Shown here: positions 21,042 through 23,006 of the stretch, piece after piece
How the letters are laid out: every line of letters begins with the position of its first letter
How positions within the stretch are numbered: the stretch's first letter is position 1
Assembly (NCBI GenBank): GCA_050012355.1
Contig: JBEKHI010000273.1
Coordinates: forward strand, 1-23,006
DNA: 23,006 nt
Direction of reading: 5' to 3'
Origin: JBEKHI01 sp050012355
GTDB taxonomy: Bacteria > Actinomycetota > Actinomycetes > Streptosporangiales > Streptosporangiaceae
Program-made: the position numbers and the translations under genes
The notes under the pieces: model-generated
Told to the model about the DNA's origin: nothing
Database searches by the model: none
The model's input: only the letters and a program-made list of their open reading frames with translations

Positions 21042-21869
21042 GTGTCCGGATACCTGTCGATCGGCGACTTCTCGCGCGCCACGCACATGACCATCAAGAC
21101 GCTGCGCCACTATCACCAGATCGGGCTCCTCGAGCCAGTCGAGGTTGACCCGTACACCGGGTACCGGCGTTATGGTGTCGATCAGATTCCTACCGCCCAG
21201 GTCATCCGGCGGTTCCGCAACGTAGGCATGCCGCTGGACGAGATCCAGGCCGTGCTGTCCGCACCGGACCTGCGTGCCCGCAACGAGCAGATCACGTCTC
21301 ACCTCAGCCGGCTCGAAGACGAGCTTGGCCGCACCAGGTCCGCTATCGCCTCGCTGCGCGACCTGCTGACCCCCACCGCGACCGCCCCCGTGGAGCTTCG
21401 CAGCGTGCCCGAGGTCTCCGCCGCGGCCGTCTCCGACGTGGTCGCGGGCCCGGACTCCAAGGCCTGGGGTCAGGGCGCGCTCGGTGAACTGCATGCCACG
21501 CTGATCGCGCAGCGGATCAAGCCCACTGGTCCCCCGGGCGGCGTCTTCGCCGACGACGTGTTCACTGAGCATCTCGGACGCATGACGATCTACCTGCCGT
21601 GCGAAGCCCCGGTCAAGCCGACCGGCCGGGTCACGCCGCTGGTAGTCCCGGCCGCTGAGCTGGCGATCATCGAATACGCGGGACCGTACGAGGACACCGA
21701 CCGGGCCTACGGCACGCTGGCCGACTACGTGACCAGGCATGCGGTGGCGGTCGACGGCCCGATCCGCGAGTACTACATCATCAGCCAGCTCGACACACCC
21801 GACGAGTCCCGGTGGCGGACCGAGATCGGCTGGCCGGTTTTCGCCACCGCGCCGTCGACTCACCCGTGA
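21042..21869 (+). CDS. MerR family regulator with GyrI-like effector domain
   Basis: The N-terminal winged HTH is clear (YLSIGDFSRATHMTIKTLRHYHQIGLLEP, then DPYTGYRRYG). A dimerising coiled coil follows (RNEQITSHLSRLEDELGRTRSAIASL), then a GyrI/BmrR-like effector-binding domain (PCEAPVKPTGRVTPLVVPAAELAIIEYAGPYEDTDRAYGTLADYV). Such proteins untwist 19-bp-spacer promoters when a hydrophobic cation or similar ligand binds. GTG 21042 is chosen because the promoter -10 overlaps ATG 21033; the ATG would add three residues. Targets probably include its own promoter and perhaps the divergent SnoaL-like gene. Confidence 0.88.
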   Translation: MSGYLSIGDFSRATHMTIKTLRHYHQIGLLEPVEVDPYTGYRRYGVDQIPTAQVIRRFRNVGMPLDEIQAVLSAPDLRARNEQITSHLSRLEDELGRTRSAIASLRDLLTPTATAPVELRSVPEVSAAAVSDVVAGPDSKAWGQGALGELHATLIAQRIKPTGPPGGVFADDVFTEHLGRMTIYLPCEAPVKPTGRVTPLVVPAAELAIIEYAGPYEDTDRAYGTLADYVTRHAVAVDGPIREYYIISQLDTPDESRWRTEIGWPVFATAPSTHP

Positions 21870-21893
21870 TCCGGACCGGTATCGTCGCTAACG

Positions 21894-22859
21894 ATGAAGG
21901 TCCTGTTTTGTGGCGAGTACTTGGGTTCTGAGCGTTCTCAGGACGTGCTCGAACGGCTGATACCGGATGCCGAGATCGTCACCTGCGCTCGTTCGGCTAT
22001 CAGGCACAGCCTCGCGGGCGTCGATGTCGTGTGCCCGTGGGGCGCCGCGGTCGACGCGAGCCTGATGGACGCCGGGACGTTCGGCCTCGTTCAGCAATTC
22101 GGCGTCGGGCTTGAGAAAGTCGACGTGGCGGCGGCCACGGACCACGGCATCTGGGTCGCACGACTGCCCGGCGAACTCACCGGCAACGCGGACAGCGTCG
22201 CCGAGATCGCGGTGCTCCACCTGCTGGCACTGTCCCGGCGGCTCGACGAGGCCCGGCAGACGGTTCGGGATGGCGGCTGGGGCGGCCCGGTCGGCCGGTC
22301 CCTCGCTGGCAAAACGGTGCTCGTCGTCGGCCTCGGAGCGATCGGGTCGGCGGTGGCCGCGCGACTGCGTCCGTTCGGCGTGCGCCTGACCGGTATCCGC
22401 GCACACCCCGCCAACGGCGGACCGGTCGACAGGGTCGGCGGACCGGAAGAGCTGCCAGAGATGCTCGGCGAGGCGGACGCGGTGATCTGCGCGGCCATGT
22501 ATGACGGCGGCGATACCCGGATGTTCGGCGGTGCCGCGTTCGCCGCGATGCGCCGTGGCGCGCTCTTCGTGAACGTCGCCCGCGGCGGCCTGGTCGACGA
22601 ACCCGCTCTCATCGCGGCGCTCGACTCCGGGCAGATCGGCGGCGCCGGCTTGGACGTGTTCGCCGGCGAACCGAATCCAGGGCCGCTGGCCCGCCACCCT
22701 CGGGTCCTCGCCACGCCGCATGCCGGGGCGCTCACCGATCACATGCTCCAGCTTTCGGCCCGGCTGTTCACCGAGAACATCCACCGCTGGGCCGCTGGCG
22801 AGAACCCCCACTGGGCCGTCAACCACCCAGCCACCGCCCGCTGGCGGCCGCGGTCATAG
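21894..22859 (+). CDS. D-isomer specific 2-hydroxyacid dehydrogenase
   Basis: This 321-residue NAD(P)-dependent enzyme oxidises or reduces 2-hydroxy/2-keto acids. The Rossmann motif VVGLGAIGSAVAARL lies at residues 144-158. The catalytic set is R230 (NVARGGLVDEPAL), E259 (LDVFAGEPNP) and H276 (ATPHAGALTDHM), the usual Arg-Glu-His arrangement. The substrate is not predictable; a glyoxylate/hydroxypyruvate or phosphoglycerate-type reaction is possible, and the protein lacks an ACT domain. A TATCGT hexamer 8 nt before ATG 21894 and no ribosome binding site suggest a leaderless start. It follows the MerR gene by 24 bp. Confidence 0.9.
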   Translation: MKVLFCGEYLGSERSQDVLERLIPDAEIVTCARSAIRHSLAGVDVVCPWGAAVDASLMDAGTFGLVQQFGVGLEKVDVAAATDHGIWVARLPGELTGNADSVAEIAVLHLLALSRRLDEARQTVRDGGWGGPVGRSLAGKTVLVVGLGAIGSAVAARLRPFGVRLTGIRAHPANGGPVDRVGGPEELPEMLGEADAVICAAMYDGGDTRMFGGAAFAAMRRGALFVNVARGGLVDEPALIAALDSGQIGGAGLDVFAGEPNPGPLARHPRVLATPHAGALTDHMLQLSARLFTENIHRWAAGENPHWAVNHPATARWRPRS

Positions 22860-22869
22860 TGGAAACTAC

Positions 22870-22886
22870 CCGTCGTACGGCGACGG
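22870..22886. terminator. Short GC-rich hairpin after the dehydrogenase gene
   Basis: CCGTCG and CGACGG pair around TACGG, 10 bp after the stop codon. There is no T-run. It is a weak terminator candidate. Confidence 0.35.
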
Positions 22887-22930
22887 CACGCTCAGGGGAT
22901 TGTTGCAACGCCTGACCTGAAGAGGTGCTG

Positions 22931-23006
22931 GTGTTGAGGCCTGGACGTAAGATTCCGCCGGGTGCGGAGCGCAGGGTGCTGGATCTGCTGGCGTCGGGGA
23001 TGAGCC
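22931..23006 (+). CDS. Partial HTH protein, possibly a transposase N-terminus
   Basis: The frame opens GTG-TTG with GAGG 5 nt upstream and runs off the window. It encodes LRPGRKIPPGAERRVLDLLA then SGMS. The basic start followed by ERRVLDLLASGMS resembles the first helix of a helix-turn-helix, as at the N-termini of several IS transposases and of some regulators. The upstream GGGGATTGTTGCAACG could be an insertion-sequence end, but the partner end is outside the window. The family cannot be settled from 25 residues. Confidence 0.4.
   Translation, partial: MLRPGRKIPPGAERRVLDLLASGMS

Noticed and set aside
21888..22826. A 312-codon minus-strand frame inside the dehydrogenase gene
   Set aside because: It is an antisense shadow; all catalytic motifs are on the plus strand.
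1..23006. tRNA, rRNA or a complete insertion sequence
   Set aside because: I saw no rRNA sequence or tRNA-like CCA-ended cloverleaf while reading the intergenic regions, and only the start of a possible transposase lies at the right edge.

Overview
The window looks like chromosomal DNA of a high-GC actinobacterium. Coding regions use G or C at most third codon positions. Families common in Actinomycetota recur: DUF1707 membrane proteins, a putative sensor domain protein, MmyB-like HTH regulators, DHA2-type MFS pumps, DUF4232 lipoproteins and DUF6295. A Streptosporangiales-like soil actinomycete is a reasonable guess, but no rRNA or other phylogenetic marker is present to fix it. I see no rRNA, tRNA or CRISPR array.

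Layout. 1-61 holds the right half of a dispersed intergenic repeat. A minus-strand gamma-glutamyltransferase-family gene follows (200-2020), divergent from a DUF4232 lipoprotein (2116). Next come a frameshifted DUF885 hydrolase (2804-4311), a degenerate PCuAC-like lipoprotein (4322) and a VioB-type ferritin-like protein (4917-6161). The last runs tail-to-tail into an MmyB-like HTH regulator that has lost its expected stop and reads antisense through 172 bp of its neighbour. Four 35-bp tandem repeats separate that regulator from a DHA2 MFS pump broken by an in-frame amber codon (7273-8718). The spacer 8719-9108 is rich in hairpins and contains a full copy of the dispersed repeat, followed by the C-terminal remnant of an SDR gene.

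A minus-strand block from 12783 to 9142 encodes a winged-helix regulator, a small membrane/coiled-coil protein, a sensor-domain membrane protein, a small membrane protein and an MMPL exporter. Its promoter (TTGACA, 17 bp, TAAGTT) overlaps a perfect 11-bp inverted repeat. Two DUF1707 paralogues point the other way. They converge on a beta-clamp (dnaN-type) gene with an unusual C-terminal end and no replication-origin context. Next is a tight minus-strand operon of dienelactone hydrolase, DUF6295 and dienelactone hydrolase, divergent from a YghZ-like aldo/keto reductase. A third repeat copy precedes a TetR/MFS divergent pair with two clear operators. A related hairpin lies between the MFS gene and an NTF2/SnoaL-like gene. 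A MerR-GyrI-type regulator with a textbook MerR promoter, a D-2-hydroxyacid dehydrogenase and the start of a possible transposase close the window.

Themes. Four loci show gene erosion or sequence errors: a frameshift, an amber codon, a lost stop and an SDR fossil. Intergenic spacers carry at least three families of structured repeat. Several genes start within 6-8 nt of a -10-like hexamer without a ribosome binding site, suggesting leaderless transcripts. The strongest candidate for something undescribed is the roughly 128-bp hairpin repeat found at 1, 8858 and 18202, with a hairpin-only relative at 20436.
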